Source of the DNA: an uncultured Acetatifactor sp.
GTDB lineage: Bacteria > Bacillota > Clostridia > Lachnospirales > Lachnospiraceae
DNA: 39,051 nt
Reading direction: 5' to 3'
Assembly (NCBI GenBank): GCA_910577235.1
Contig: CAJTMX010000037.1
Location: 1 to 39,051 of the forward strand
Shown piece after piece: positions 8,986 through 16,408 of this stretch; position 1 is the first letter of the stretch, and each line of letters opens with the position of its first letter. Under the pieces are notes generated by a model that ran no database searches, had not been told where the DNA came from, and saw only the letters and a list, made by a program, of their open reading frames with translations. The position numbers were made by a program, and so were the translations under genes.

Positions 8986-10974
8986 ATGCCTTCACAGTTT
9001 TTCGGATTAAATATCGCGTATAAGGGTTTACTTGCCAGCAACGCGGCTATGAATACCACTGCCAACAATATCGCCAACGTACAGACCGAAGGCTACAGCC
9101 GTCAGAGGGTGGTACAGCAGGCCAGCCGCGCGATCCGGGTGTTTCAGACCTACGGCTGTGCCGGCGCGGGTGTGGATACCCTGGCCATCGAGCGGGTCAG
9201 AGACGAATTCTATGACACCAAGTACTGGAACAACAATGCCAACGCTGGCGAATATGATATCAAACAGTATTATATGAAACAGTTTGAGGCCTATTTCAAT
9301 GATGACGGACTGACCACCGGTTTTAAGACAATTTTTGATAAAATGATGGTTGGGGGTATTCAGGAGTGGAAGAAGGACCCCAGCAGTACCAACGCCAAGA
9401 AACAGTTTATCGGAACGGTGGGACAGCTCACCGAGTACTTTAACGGTCTGGCGGGCAATCTGCAGAAAATGCAGGCGGATGTTAACCAGGAGATCAAGGT
9501 GAAAGTGGATGAGATCAATTCCCTGGCGGGCGAGATCGCCACTCTGAATAAGCAGATCAATGTGGTGGAGCTTTCGGGCAGCAAGGCCAATGAGCTGAGA
9601 GACCGCAGGAGCCTCCTGCTGGATCAGCTGTCCCAGATCGTGGATATAGAGGTGAGCGAATACCCCATTATGGACCAAAACCAGCCCGACCGGGAGACGG
9701 GAGCGCATCAGTTCATCGTCAAGATCGCCGGGGGACAGAAACTGGTGGACGGCACCGAGTACAACGGTCTGGAGTGCAGGGCCAGAGCCAGCTACGAGAA
9801 GGTCAACCAGACGGATATCGACGGATTGTATGACATCTACTGGAAGGACGGACAGAAGTTCAATCTGTACAACACCGTTATGGGAGGCAATCTGCAGGGT
9901 CTGATCCAGATGCGGGACGGCAATAACGGCGAATATTTCAACGGCAAGGTGGAGGCCATAGGCCGGACGCCGGACGACAAGAACGATACAGTGACGGTCA
10001 GCGTGACCCAGAAGTACCTGCAGGATCTGAATTTTTCCAATCTGTCCGATCAGGGGGGCAAGATTACCCTGGGCAACAAAGAATACTACTATGATTCCTG
10101 GACCTATGAGATCAGCTACAATGACAAGGGAGAGAAGGTGTGCAGCTATACCTTTACCCTGTCCAATGACACTGACAGGAATCCCCAGCGTCTGACCAAC
10201 GACCGTGTGGGCAAGAACGCCGAAGTGGGGAAAGGGTTGAAATATCAGGGCATACCCTATTACATGAACCAGATGAATACCTGGATTCGCACTTTCGCCC
10301 AGAAGTTTAACGACACTCTGAAAAGCGGCTACAATGCCTACAACAATCTGGGCTGCAATCTGTTGACCGGCGACAAGCCCACCTCGTCGATTCCCGGTGC
10401 CAATGAGCAGTACAATCTTGTGGATGAGTACCGGTACGACACTTTCACCTATGAGGTATACCAGGAGAGAGTGGCCGAGTTGGTTCAGAACGGTATGAGC
10501 CAGGCGGACGCGGAGAAGGCGGCGGGCCTGAAGGTGCCCCACAACGCGGACAGCTATTATCATCTGACTGCCATGAATTTCAATGTGTCCGAGGCTGTGG
10601 AGCTGGACCCCGATCTGCTGTCCCACCGCTATGAAAAGGGAGACGGAGTGGAGCAGGATGCGCTGCTGGACGATCTGAAACGCATCGCCACCGACACCGA
10701 GAAGATGAGTTTTAGGGGAGGCAACGCCTCGGAATTCCTGCAGTGCATATTGGGAGATATAGCGCTGAATGCCAGCCGGGCCAATACTTTCCAGCAGAAT
10801 TTCAGCGATATCAGCGAGATCATCAATACCCAGCGCATGTCCATCTCCGGCGTAGACGAGGATGAGGAGGCTGTGAATCTGGTAAAATACCAGCACGCCT
10901 ATGGCCTGTCCTCCAAGATGATCCAGGTGCTGACGGAAGTGTATGACAGACTGATCCTGGAAACAGGGGTATAA
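8986..10974 (+). CDS. Hook-associated protein FlgK, second copy
   Basis: A 662-residue FlgK paralogue. It has its own version of the axial signature (GLLASNAAMNTTANNIANVQ, then TEGYSRQ) and of the C-terminal helix (EAVNLVKYQHAYGLSSKMIQ). The ends align with the first copy but the central domain is longer and different, so this is an old duplication rather than a recent repeat. Paired flgK genes occur in several motile Lachnospiraceae. It may form part of the junction or replace the first copy under some conditions; the split of roles is not known. A GGAGGAGAAGG ribosome binding site fixes the start. The 114-base gap before it holds no clear promoter. Confidence 0.9.
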   Translation: MPSQFFGLNIAYKGLLASNAAMNTTANNIANVQTEGYSRQRVVQQASRAIRVFQTYGCAGAGVDTLAIERVRDEFYDTKYWNNNANAGEYDIKQYYMKQFEAYFNDDGLTTGFKTIFDKMMVGGIQEWKKDPSSTNAKKQFIGTVGQLTEYFNGLAGNLQKMQADVNQEIKVKVDEINSLAGEIATLNKQINVVELSGSKANELRDRRSLLLDQLSQIVDIEVSEYPIMDQNQPDRETGAHQFIVKIAGGQKLVDGTEYNGLECRARASYEKVNQTDIDGLYDIYWKDGQKFNLYNTVMGGNLQGLIQMRDGNNGEYFNGKVEAIGRTPDDKNDTVTVSVTQKYLQDLNFSNLSDQGGKITLGNKEYYYDSWTYEISYNDKGEKVCSYTFTLSNDTDRNPQRLTNDRVGKNAEVGKGLKYQGIPYYMNQMNTWIRTFAQKFNDTLKSGYNAYNNLGCNLLTGDKPTSSIPGANEQYNLVDEYRYDTFTYEVYQERVAELVQNGMSQADAEKAAGLKVPHNADSYYHLTAMNFNVSEAVELDPDLLSHRYEKGDGVEQDALLDDLKRIATDTEKMSFRGGNASEFLQCILGDIALNASRANTFQQNFSDISEIINTQRMSISGVDEDEEAVNLVKYQHAYGLSSKMIQVLTEVYDRLILETGV

Positions 10975-11070
10975 TAGAATGTTAAAGACGGTAATATGAG
11001 CGCGGCTGGCGCCATGTATAAGAGGAAAGTCTGAAAGGATGCCCGTCATAATGGGCGCAGAGGTATAAGT

Positions 11071-12627
11071 ATGAGAATAACAAACAAGATCATGCAGAAC
11101 AATAATCTGGCGAATATCAATACAAATAAGCTGCTGCAGGATAAACTCAGCACCCAGATGTCCACGGAAAAGAAGATCAACCGTCCCTCGGACGATCCGG
11201 TGGTGGCGATCCGCGCGCTGCGTCTTCGCAGCAACGTGACGGAAGTGACCCAGTATTACAGCCGTAATATTCCCGATGCCGAGAGCTGGCTCAATGTGAC
11301 GGAGGAGGCGGTAAAGAACCTGGCCGCCATCGTGACGGAGATGCAGAAACAGTGTACCAAGGGTTCCAAGGGGGATATCAAGAGCTCGGACCGACTGATC
11401 GTTATAGAACAGCTCAAAGCGCTGGCGAACGAAGTGTACAGCACTGCGGACGCGGACTATGCGGGCCGCTATGTGTTTACCGGCTACCGCACGGACACCT
11501 CCGTAAGTTTCCCGGAGGCAACGGAGAAAAAATACAGCATAACCGAACAGCTGAATAAGGACGCCATACAGAAGGTGACATATATCAATACCAAGGCCAC
11601 CAACGGCGGCGTTACCAGCGATGTGATGGATATGACTGTCAATAATTACCAGAGCATTAATGTGAAGGAAGAGGACGTACAGCCGGTGGAGGTCTATCGT
11701 TTCCAGCTGGCCTACGGCGACTGTGACGCCGTTCCGGCGGAGCTCGCCTATGGAGTAAAGCAGGCCAACGGCAACTATCCCACGATCCCCATGGAGGTCA
11801 AGCATGATTATGAGTCTCCCTATGAGGCGGCGGCAGCGGCCACGGGGGAGAAGGCGATATTTGTGCCTGAGACGGGCGAAGTGCTGTTGTCCAAGGACGC
11901 CTACGACACACTGATGAAGACCAAGGACGACATCACCACCGCGGACGTCAATGAGGGAGAGATCCGTATCACCTATGAAAAATCCAAGTGGACAAAAGGG
12001 GATCTGCGCCCGGAACACTATTTTAAATGTGTCTCGGATAAGGGTACGGACAAGGAGATGACTTACAACGAGGGATATTTAAACGGCAATGTAGAACGTC
12101 AGGATATCGAATATGATGTGGGATTCAATCAGACCATCCGTGTGAATTCCACGGCGGATGAGTGTTTTAAGCACAGCATCGGCCGTGAGGTGGAGGATCT
12201 GGTGAACGCCATGCAGGACGTGGTAGACACGGAGAAGATCGTGGAGGATCTGGAGGGATTGCTGGAAAAGGCTACCGGAGCAGACGCGGAGGAGCTTCAG
12301 GCGAAACTGGGCGTGGCGAAAAAGGTATTGGAGTTGAAAAAAGATAAGGCGCAGAAGATGTTTGAACATGGCATCACTCAGATGCAGGGACATCTGGACG
12401 AAACCAATCTGAGCCTCACCAATATAGGTACAAGGACGAAAAAACTGGAGCTGATCGAGAATCGCATGCAGTCCCAGAAGACTACTTTCGAGGAACTTAA
12501 GAGTCAGAATGAAGATATCGATATCGCGGAAGTCATCATTTATCTGACCAGCGCAAAACTGACCTATGAGGCATCTCTCATGGCTACCGGCAAGGTGGCT
12601 CAGACCAGTCTGCTGCAATATATCTAG
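11071..12627 (+). CDS. flgL: Hook-filament junction protein FlgL
   Basis: A 518-residue flagellin-like protein. The N-terminal D0/D1 region starts MRITNKIMQNNNLANINTNK and carries INRPSDDPV, the motif shared by FlgL and flagellins. The C-terminus has the matching coiled coil (DIDIAEVIIYLTSAKLTYEA). Its length is well above the roughly 300 residues of Bacillus FlgL; the excess is in the middle (about 150-390), which would point outward. FlgL is the second junction ring, between FlgK and the filament. It could be misread as flagellin, but the sequence and place after flgK favour FlgL. Confidence 0.9.
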   Translation: MRITNKIMQNNNLANINTNKLLQDKLSTQMSTEKKINRPSDDPVVAIRALRLRSNVTEVTQYYSRNIPDAESWLNVTEEAVKNLAAIVTEMQKQCTKGSKGDIKSSDRLIVIEQLKALANEVYSTADADYAGRYVFTGYRTDTSVSFPEATEKKYSITEQLNKDAIQKVTYINTKATNGGVTSDVMDMTVNNYQSINVKEEDVQPVEVYRFQLAYGDCDAVPAELAYGVKQANGNYPTIPMEVKHDYESPYEAAAAATGEKAIFVPETGEVLLSKDAYDTLMKTKDDITTADVNEGEIRITYEKSKWTKGDLRPEHYFKCVSDKGTDKEMTYNEGYLNGNVERQDIEYDVGFNQTIRVNSTADECFKHSIGREVEDLVNAMQDVVDTEKIVEDLEGLLEKATGADAEELQAKLGVAKKVLELKKDKAQKMFEHGITQMQGHLDETNLSLTNIGTRTKKLELIENRMQSQKTTFEELKSQNEDIDIAEVIIYLTSAKLTYEASLMATGKVAQTSLLQYI

Positions 12628-12704
12628 GGCAGCGTACAGACGTTTCAAATACCGATAGGCGCAATACCGCAGACAAGGCCAGCGGTATGCGGGAAGGAGA
12701 AACT

Positions 12705-13163
12705 ATGATAATCAATACCAAGGCTTTTGGCGAAGTGGAAATTACGGATGATAAGGTTATTACTTTTCCGGGGGGCATCATCGGCTTTCCCGACATGAAA
12801 CAGTTTACGCTGCTGCATGACGATGAATATGGAGTGTCCGCCGGTATCCGCTGGCTTCAGTCGCTGGATGAGCCGGGGTTTGCCATGACGGTGATGGACC
12901 CTCTGGCGGTAAAGGAGGATTACAATCCGGAGATCGACGATGAACTGCTCACAGGGATCGGAGAGATAACGCCGGATAATCTTCTGGTGCTTGTGACGGT
13001 GCGGATTCCCGCCGATCTGACCCAGATGAGCGTGAATCTGCAGGGGCCTCTCATTATCAATGTGGATGAGCGCAAGGCCTGCCAGATCATTGTGGACAGC
13101 AGCGATTATCCGGTGCGTTTCCCCATCTATGATATTCTGCAATCCAGAAAGGCGGGTGACTGA
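12705..13163 (+). CDS. fliW: Flagellar assembly factor FliW
   Basis: A 152-residue FliW with the conserved FPGGIIGFPD segment near residue 25 and the typical C-terminal strand pattern. In Bacillus, FliW binds either flagellin or CsrA, so a fall in cytoplasmic flagellin frees FliW to antagonise CsrA. AAGGAG (12694-12699) lies five bases before the ATG at 12705; the in-frame ATG at 12687 is inside a hairpin (ATACCGC 12664-12670 with GCGGTAT 12682-12688) and lacks a site. csrA starts one base after the stop, so the two are translationally linked. Confidence 0.93.
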   Translation: MIINTKAFGEVEITDDKVITFPGGIIGFPDMKQFTLLHDDEYGVSAGIRWLQSLDEPGFAMTVMDPLAVKEDYNPEIDDELLTGIGEITPDNLLVLVTVRIPADLTQMSVNLQGPLIINVDERKACQIIVDSSDYPVRFPIYDILQSRKAGD

Positions 13164-13164
13164 C

Positions 13165-13383
13165 ATGCTGGCATTATCCAGAAAAAAGAATGAGGCGATC
13201 ATCGTCAACAACAACATAGAGATTACGATCCTGGAGGTCAAAGGCGATCAGGTTAAAATAGGCGTCACCGCGCCCAGGGAGGTACCGGTATACCGCAAGG
13301 AAGTCTATGCGCAGATCCAGGAGGCCAATCAGGAATCCGCCAGCGCGGATGGTATGTCGGCGCTGAAGGATCTGCTGTCATGA
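13165..13383 (+). CDS. csrA: Carbon storage regulator CsrA
   Basis: A 72-residue CsrA. The N-terminal strand MLALSRKKNEAI and the RNA-contact segment APREVPVYRKEVY, including the conserved arginine near position 44, are present. CsrA dimers bind GGA motifs in mRNA leaders and block ribosome access; in Bacillus the chief target is the flagellin leader. Here the gene begins one base after fliW, and candidate targets lie close by in the flaG and flgM leaders. The C-terminal tail (about 55-72) is a helix that in the Bacillus family contacts FliW. Confidence 0.95.
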   Translation: MLALSRKKNEAIIVNNNIEITILEVKGDQVKIGVTAPREVPVYRKEVYAQIQEANQESASADGMSALKDLLS

Positions 13384-13429
13384 CCCGTGGTCGATTTATG
13401 CGTTTTTAACCTTTTTTAACGAAAAATAC

Positions 13430-13457
13430 TAAATTTTTTTGTTGCCGCATCCGATAA
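13430..13457 (+). promoter_or_regulatory. Sigma-28 (SigD) type promoter of the flaG-fliD operon
   Basis: TAAA (13430-13433), a 16-base spacer and TCCGATAA (13450-13457), the same -10 sequence as the flgM promoter. It falls in the 142-base gap between csrA and flaG, where Bacillus has the hag promoter. Confidence 0.8.
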
Positions 13458-13478
13458 TAGCTGTAAGAAACCAATACG

Positions 13479-13521
13479 TGTCGTATAAGGATGACGACAT
13501 TGCAGCAACACATGGAGGTGT
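13479..13521 (+). promoter_or_regulatory. Two GGA-loop hairpins in the flaG leader, candidate CsrA operator
   Basis: Hairpin 1: TGTCGT (13479-13484) pairs with ACGACA (13494-13499), loop ATAAGGATG. Read as RNA, the site around it matches the CsrA SELEX consensus RUACARGGAUGU at 10 of 12 positions. Hairpin 2: ACAC (13508-13511) pairs with GTGT (13518-13521), loop ATGGAG, and its GGA is part of the flaG Shine-Dalgarno sequence GGAGGTG. The GGA motifs are 25 bases apart. This repeats the BS1/BS2 design known for the Bacillus hag leader. Binding itself is inferred. Confidence 0.6.
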
Positions 13522-13525
13522 AATT

Positions 13526-13966
13526 ATGGCAATAGAACCCTTAGGAAGTATTATGAGTGTACAGGCTCAGAGCGCCAGCGCTCCCAAGCCGGCGGCGCAG
13601 ACAAAAGCGCCCAGTGTTGACTCTCAGAGCAGCACAGCCCAGGAGGCCGCTCAGGTGGACAATACCATCAATGTGGTGGCCGAGGGGCAGAGTAAAGGAA
13701 ACAGCAACGGTAACAGCAATGAGCAGCAACAGCAACAGCAGCTTTCCAACGAGCAGCTCCGGCGTGCCGTGGAACAGCTTAACAAAAATATGCTCACCCA
13801 CTCGGAAGCCGTATTCGGCATACATGAGGGTACCAATCGCGTGACGATCAAGATTGTGGATAAAGATACAAAAGAGGTCTTGAAAGAGTTACCGCCCGAG
13901 AAGACTTTGGATATGATCGCCAAGGTATGGGAGATGGCGGGTATTCTTGTGGACGAGAGAAGATAG
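13526..13966 (+). CDS. flaG: FlaG family protein
   Basis: A 146-residue protein. The last 70 residues are a FlaG domain (FGIHEGTNRVTIKIVDKDTK, then KELPPEKTLDMIAKVWEMAG). The N-terminal half is low complexity, rich in A, Q, S and N, with a run of six glutamines after EQ. FlaG affects filament length in Gram-negatives and neighbours fliD in Bacillus. The start is fixed by GGAGGTG (13514-13520) five bases upstream. It is first in the operon flaG-fliD-fliS-fliT-like and has its own sigma-28 promoter and a CsrA-type leader. Confidence 0.88.
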   Translation: MAIEPLGSIMSVQAQSASAPKPAAQTKAPSVDSQSSTAQEAAQVDNTINVVAEGQSKGNSNGNSNEQQQQQQLSNEQLRRAVEQLNKNMLTHSEAVFGIHEGTNRVTIKIVDKDTKEVLKELPPEKTLDMIAKVWEMAGILVDERR

Positions 13967-13978
13967 GAGGGTAAAGAC

Positions 13979-15490
13979 ATGTCGACAATGAGACTTACCG
14001 GACTGATGTCCGGCATGGATACGGAGAGTATTATTCAGCAGCTGGTGGAGGCCAAGAAGACCAAGGTTGACAAGACCAAGAAGGCCCAGACCAAGCTGGA
14101 GTGGAAACAGGACGCGTGGAAGAGCCTGAACACCAAGCTTAAGAACCTGCAGTCCAAATATCTGAGCAATATGCGTTTTACCGACGCTTACAGTAAGAAG
14201 ACCACAAAGGTATCCCATCCCAACGCGGTGAGCGTGATCACTGGTGAGGACGCAATGAACGGTGTGCAGTCCCTCAAGATCGTTGAACTGGCCAGGACCG
14301 GTTATCTCACAGGCGGTGTTGTGAAAAGCGCCGACGGCGGCAAGGTGACGGCAATGTCTACTCTTGAGTCTCTGGGTGTAACCGATGCCGGATCATTCAA
14401 TGTTAGCATCGGCAAGAACGGCGAGAAGTCAGTAGATATTCAGTTTAACAAGGATACCACCATCTCGGATGTGCTGACCCAGTTGAAGAATGCCGGCTTG
14501 AACGCTAACTTTGACGAGGGAAACCAGAGATTCTTTGTTGTATCCAAAGAGTCCGGCGCCGAAAACAACTTTAATATCACGGCTAACGGAATTGACGGAG
14601 CGAAAGCGCTTACGGCGATGGGACTGGATTCGTCCGTTGCCGGATACAATAAGATCGAGGGCCAGGACGCAGTGATCGAGCTCAACGGCGCAAGGTATGA
14701 GAGCAAGAACAATACTTTCGCGGTGAACGGACTGACCTTTACGGCACTGAGCAAAACGGATGAGGAGATCACAGTGACCACGCAGCAGGATACAGACGGT
14801 ATCTATGATATGGTCAAGAATTTCCTGAAAGAGTACAACGCCATTATCAACGAGATGGATAAGCTGTACAATGCGGCATCCGCCAAAGGATATGAGCCTC
14901 TTACCACTGAGGAAAAAGATGCTCTGTCCGACACCGAGATTGCGGAATACGAGAAGAAGATTAAAGATGCCCTGCTGAGAAAAGACGAGAATCTGGGGAC
15001 GATCAGTTCCACTCTGAGGCTTGCAATGTCCGGCGGTATAGAGGTAAACGGTAAGACCATGTATCTCCACGACTTTGGCATTGAGACGCTGGGATATTTC
15101 GAGGCTGAGGACAACGAGAGAAACGCCTATCATATCGCGGGCGATCCGGATGATATAAACACTTCAGGAGACCCGGATAAGCTCAAGAGTATGATCGCCA
15201 ACGATCCGGACACCGTCATCAGTTTCTTTACCGGTCTGTCCAGGAACCTGTACGACGAGATGACCGAGATGTCCAAGTCGGTGAAGGATTACCGCAGTTT
15301 CGGCAGTTTCTATGACGACAAGAAGATGAAGTCCGACTACGAGGATTTCACTGCTAAGATCAAAGAGCAGGAGAAGAAACTGAACGATTATGAGGATAAG
15401 TGGTACAAGAAGTTTGCCGCGATGGAGACTGCCATGGCCAAGATGCAGAGCAGTGCCAACGCCGTTACTTCCCTATTAGGAGGCTCATGA
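13979..15490 (+). CDS. fliD: Filament cap protein FliD
   Basis: A 503-residue FliD (HAP2). The N-terminus has the FliD signature RLTGLMSGMDTESIIQQLVE, the middle carries the two beta domains of the cap plate, and the C-terminal 70 residues form a coiled coil (KIKEQEKKLNDYEDKWYKKF) that packs into the filament. Five copies, or six in some species, cap the growing filament and fold flagellin. AGGAGG lies shortly before the ATG. Its dedicated chaperone is normally FliT, and a FliT-like gene lies two genes downstream. Confidence 0.95.
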   Translation: MSTMRLTGLMSGMDTESIIQQLVEAKKTKVDKTKKAQTKLEWKQDAWKSLNTKLKNLQSKYLSNMRFTDAYSKKTTKVSHPNAVSVITGEDAMNGVQSLKIVELARTGYLTGGVVKSADGGKVTAMSTLESLGVTDAGSFNVSIGKNGEKSVDIQFNKDTTISDVLTQLKNAGLNANFDEGNQRFFVVSKESGAENNFNITANGIDGAKALTAMGLDSSVAGYNKIEGQDAVIELNGARYESKNNTFAVNGLTFTALSKTDEEITVTTQQDTDGIYDMVKNFLKEYNAIINEMDKLYNAASAKGYEPLTTEEKDALSDTEIAEYEKKIKDALLRKDENLGTISSTLRLAMSGGIEVNGKTMYLHDFGIETLGYFEAEDNERNAYHIAGDPDDINTSGDPDKLKSMIANDPDTVISFFTGLSRNLYDEMTEMSKSVKDYRSFGSFYDDKKMKSDYEDFTAKIKEQEKKLNDYEDKWYKKFAAMETAMAKMQSSANAVTSLLGGS

Positions 15491-15491
15491 C

Positions 15492-15878
15492 ATGGCAATG
15501 CCTGATGCGTATTCACAATATAACAACAGCAAGGTTCTTACGGCGTCTCCGGCGGAATTGACATTGATGCTCTATGAAGGAGCCATCAAATTCTGCAATA
15601 TAGCCATCGTAGCTGTGGAACAGAAGGATATACCTAAGGCGCATACCAATATTGTGAAAACACAGAGAATTGTGGACTATCTGCGTCAGACACTGGATAT
15701 GAAATATCCGGTGGCGCAGGACTTTGAGAATATCTATGTGTATCTGTCACAGCGCCTGGTGGAGGCCAACATAAAGAAAGATAAGGCTATTTTGGAGGAG
15801 GTCAATGAGCATCTGCGCTCAGTAAGAGATACCTGGAAAGAGGTTATGCGGATCAATCAGGTGAAAGGGGCCAATTAA
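15492..15878 (+). CDS. fliS: Flagellin export chaperone FliS
   Basis: A 128-residue helical FliS. The conserved start DAYSQYNNSKVLTASPAELT and LMLYEGAIKF are clear. FliS wraps the C-terminus of flagellin, stops early polymerisation and docks at the FlhA cytoplasmic domain. The ribosome binding site AGGAGG lies inside the end of fliD and the ATG is one base after the fliD stop. Its own stop overlaps the next start (TAATG). No flagellin gene is in this window, so its client is encoded elsewhere. Confidence 0.95.
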   Translation: MAMPDAYSQYNNSKVLTASPAELTLMLYEGAIKFCNIAIVAVEQKDIPKAHTNIVKTQRIVDYLRQTLDMKYPVAQDFENIYVYLSQRLVEANIKKDKAILEEVNEHLRSVRDTWKEVMRINQVKGAN

Positions 15879-16354
15879 TGGAGAGCCAGTTAAGCATACT
15901 GCAGGAAAGTCTGACCGCAAAGCGTCAGGTACTTCTGGAGATACAGGAATACAACAGAAAACAGGAGGCCGTCTTTACCGCGGAAGAGGTGGATATGTCC
16001 CTCTTTGACGAGGCGATAGAGGAGAAGGGCCGTTTGATCGACAGACTGACACAGTTAGACGACGGGTTTGACGTCATGTATCAGAAACTGGCCCGGGAGT
16101 TGGAGAACAACCGGGAGAGGTATGCGGATCAGATACGGGCGATCCAGCAGCAGATCAAAGAGATCACGGATCTGGGTGTATCCATTCAGGCTCAGGAGGC
16201 CAGGAATAAATCCCTGGTGGAGAAGTTTTTTTCCAGAGAGCGCAAAGGTATGCGCGCAAGTCTTCAGAATTCCGCTAAGGCCTACAATTTCTACAAGAGT
16301 ATGTCCAGCTTGAATTCGGTCAATAATGAACCGTCATATGACAGCAAACAATAA
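15878..16354 (+). CDS. FliT/FlgN-like flagellar chaperone
   Basis: A 158-residue, wholly helical, charged protein with no membrane segment. The stretch QEYNRKQEAVFTAEEVDMSL and the following EEKGRLIDRLTQLDDGFD are the recognisable helix-turn-helix hairpin of the FliT/FlgN group. It starts on the last base of the fliS stop (TAATG), so translation is coupled. The position after fliS is that of fliT in Bacillus, where the product chaperones FliD. The tail (about 120-158) is basic and then polar. The family call rests mainly on position and helical pattern, so the symbol is left blank. Confidence 0.72.
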   Translation: MESQLSILQESLTAKRQVLLEIQEYNRKQEAVFTAEEVDMSLFDEAIEEKGRLIDRLTQLDDGFDVMYQKLARELENNRERYADQIRAIQQQIKEITDLGVSIQAQEARNKSLVEKFFSRERKGMRASLQNSAKAYNFYKSMSSLNSVNNEPSYDSKQ

Positions 16355-16365
16355 GAGAACAAAGA

Positions 16366-16408
16366 ACAGGGATCTGACTTAAGTGTCAAATCCCTGTCTT
16401 TTATTTTT
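16366..16408 (+). terminator. Terminator of the flaG-fliD-fliS operon
   Basis: ACAGGGAT-c-TGAC (16366-16378) pairs with GTCA-a-ATCCCTGT (16385-16397) with one internal mismatch and a six-base loop, followed by CTTTTATTTTT. It touches the 3' end of the opposing regulator gene. Confidence 0.85.

Noticed and set aside
9028..12018. A 996-codon open frame on the minus strand opposite flgK2 and flgL
   Set aside because: It is antisense to two well recognised flagellar genes, reads as low-quality His/Leu/Val-rich sequence with no domain, and has no supporting ribosome binding site. Similar long antisense frames at 497-2122, 3741-5735 and 30057-31403 are rejected for the same reasons.
12635..12657. 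A possible third sigma-28 promoter before fliW (ACCGATAG)
   Set aside because: No TAAA at 15 or 16 bases upstream; the nearest similar tetramer is at the wrong distance.
13720..13745. CAA/CAG run in flaG as a repeat element
   Set aside because: It is an in-frame polyglutamine stretch within a low-complexity linker, too short and imperfect to treat as a separate repeat.
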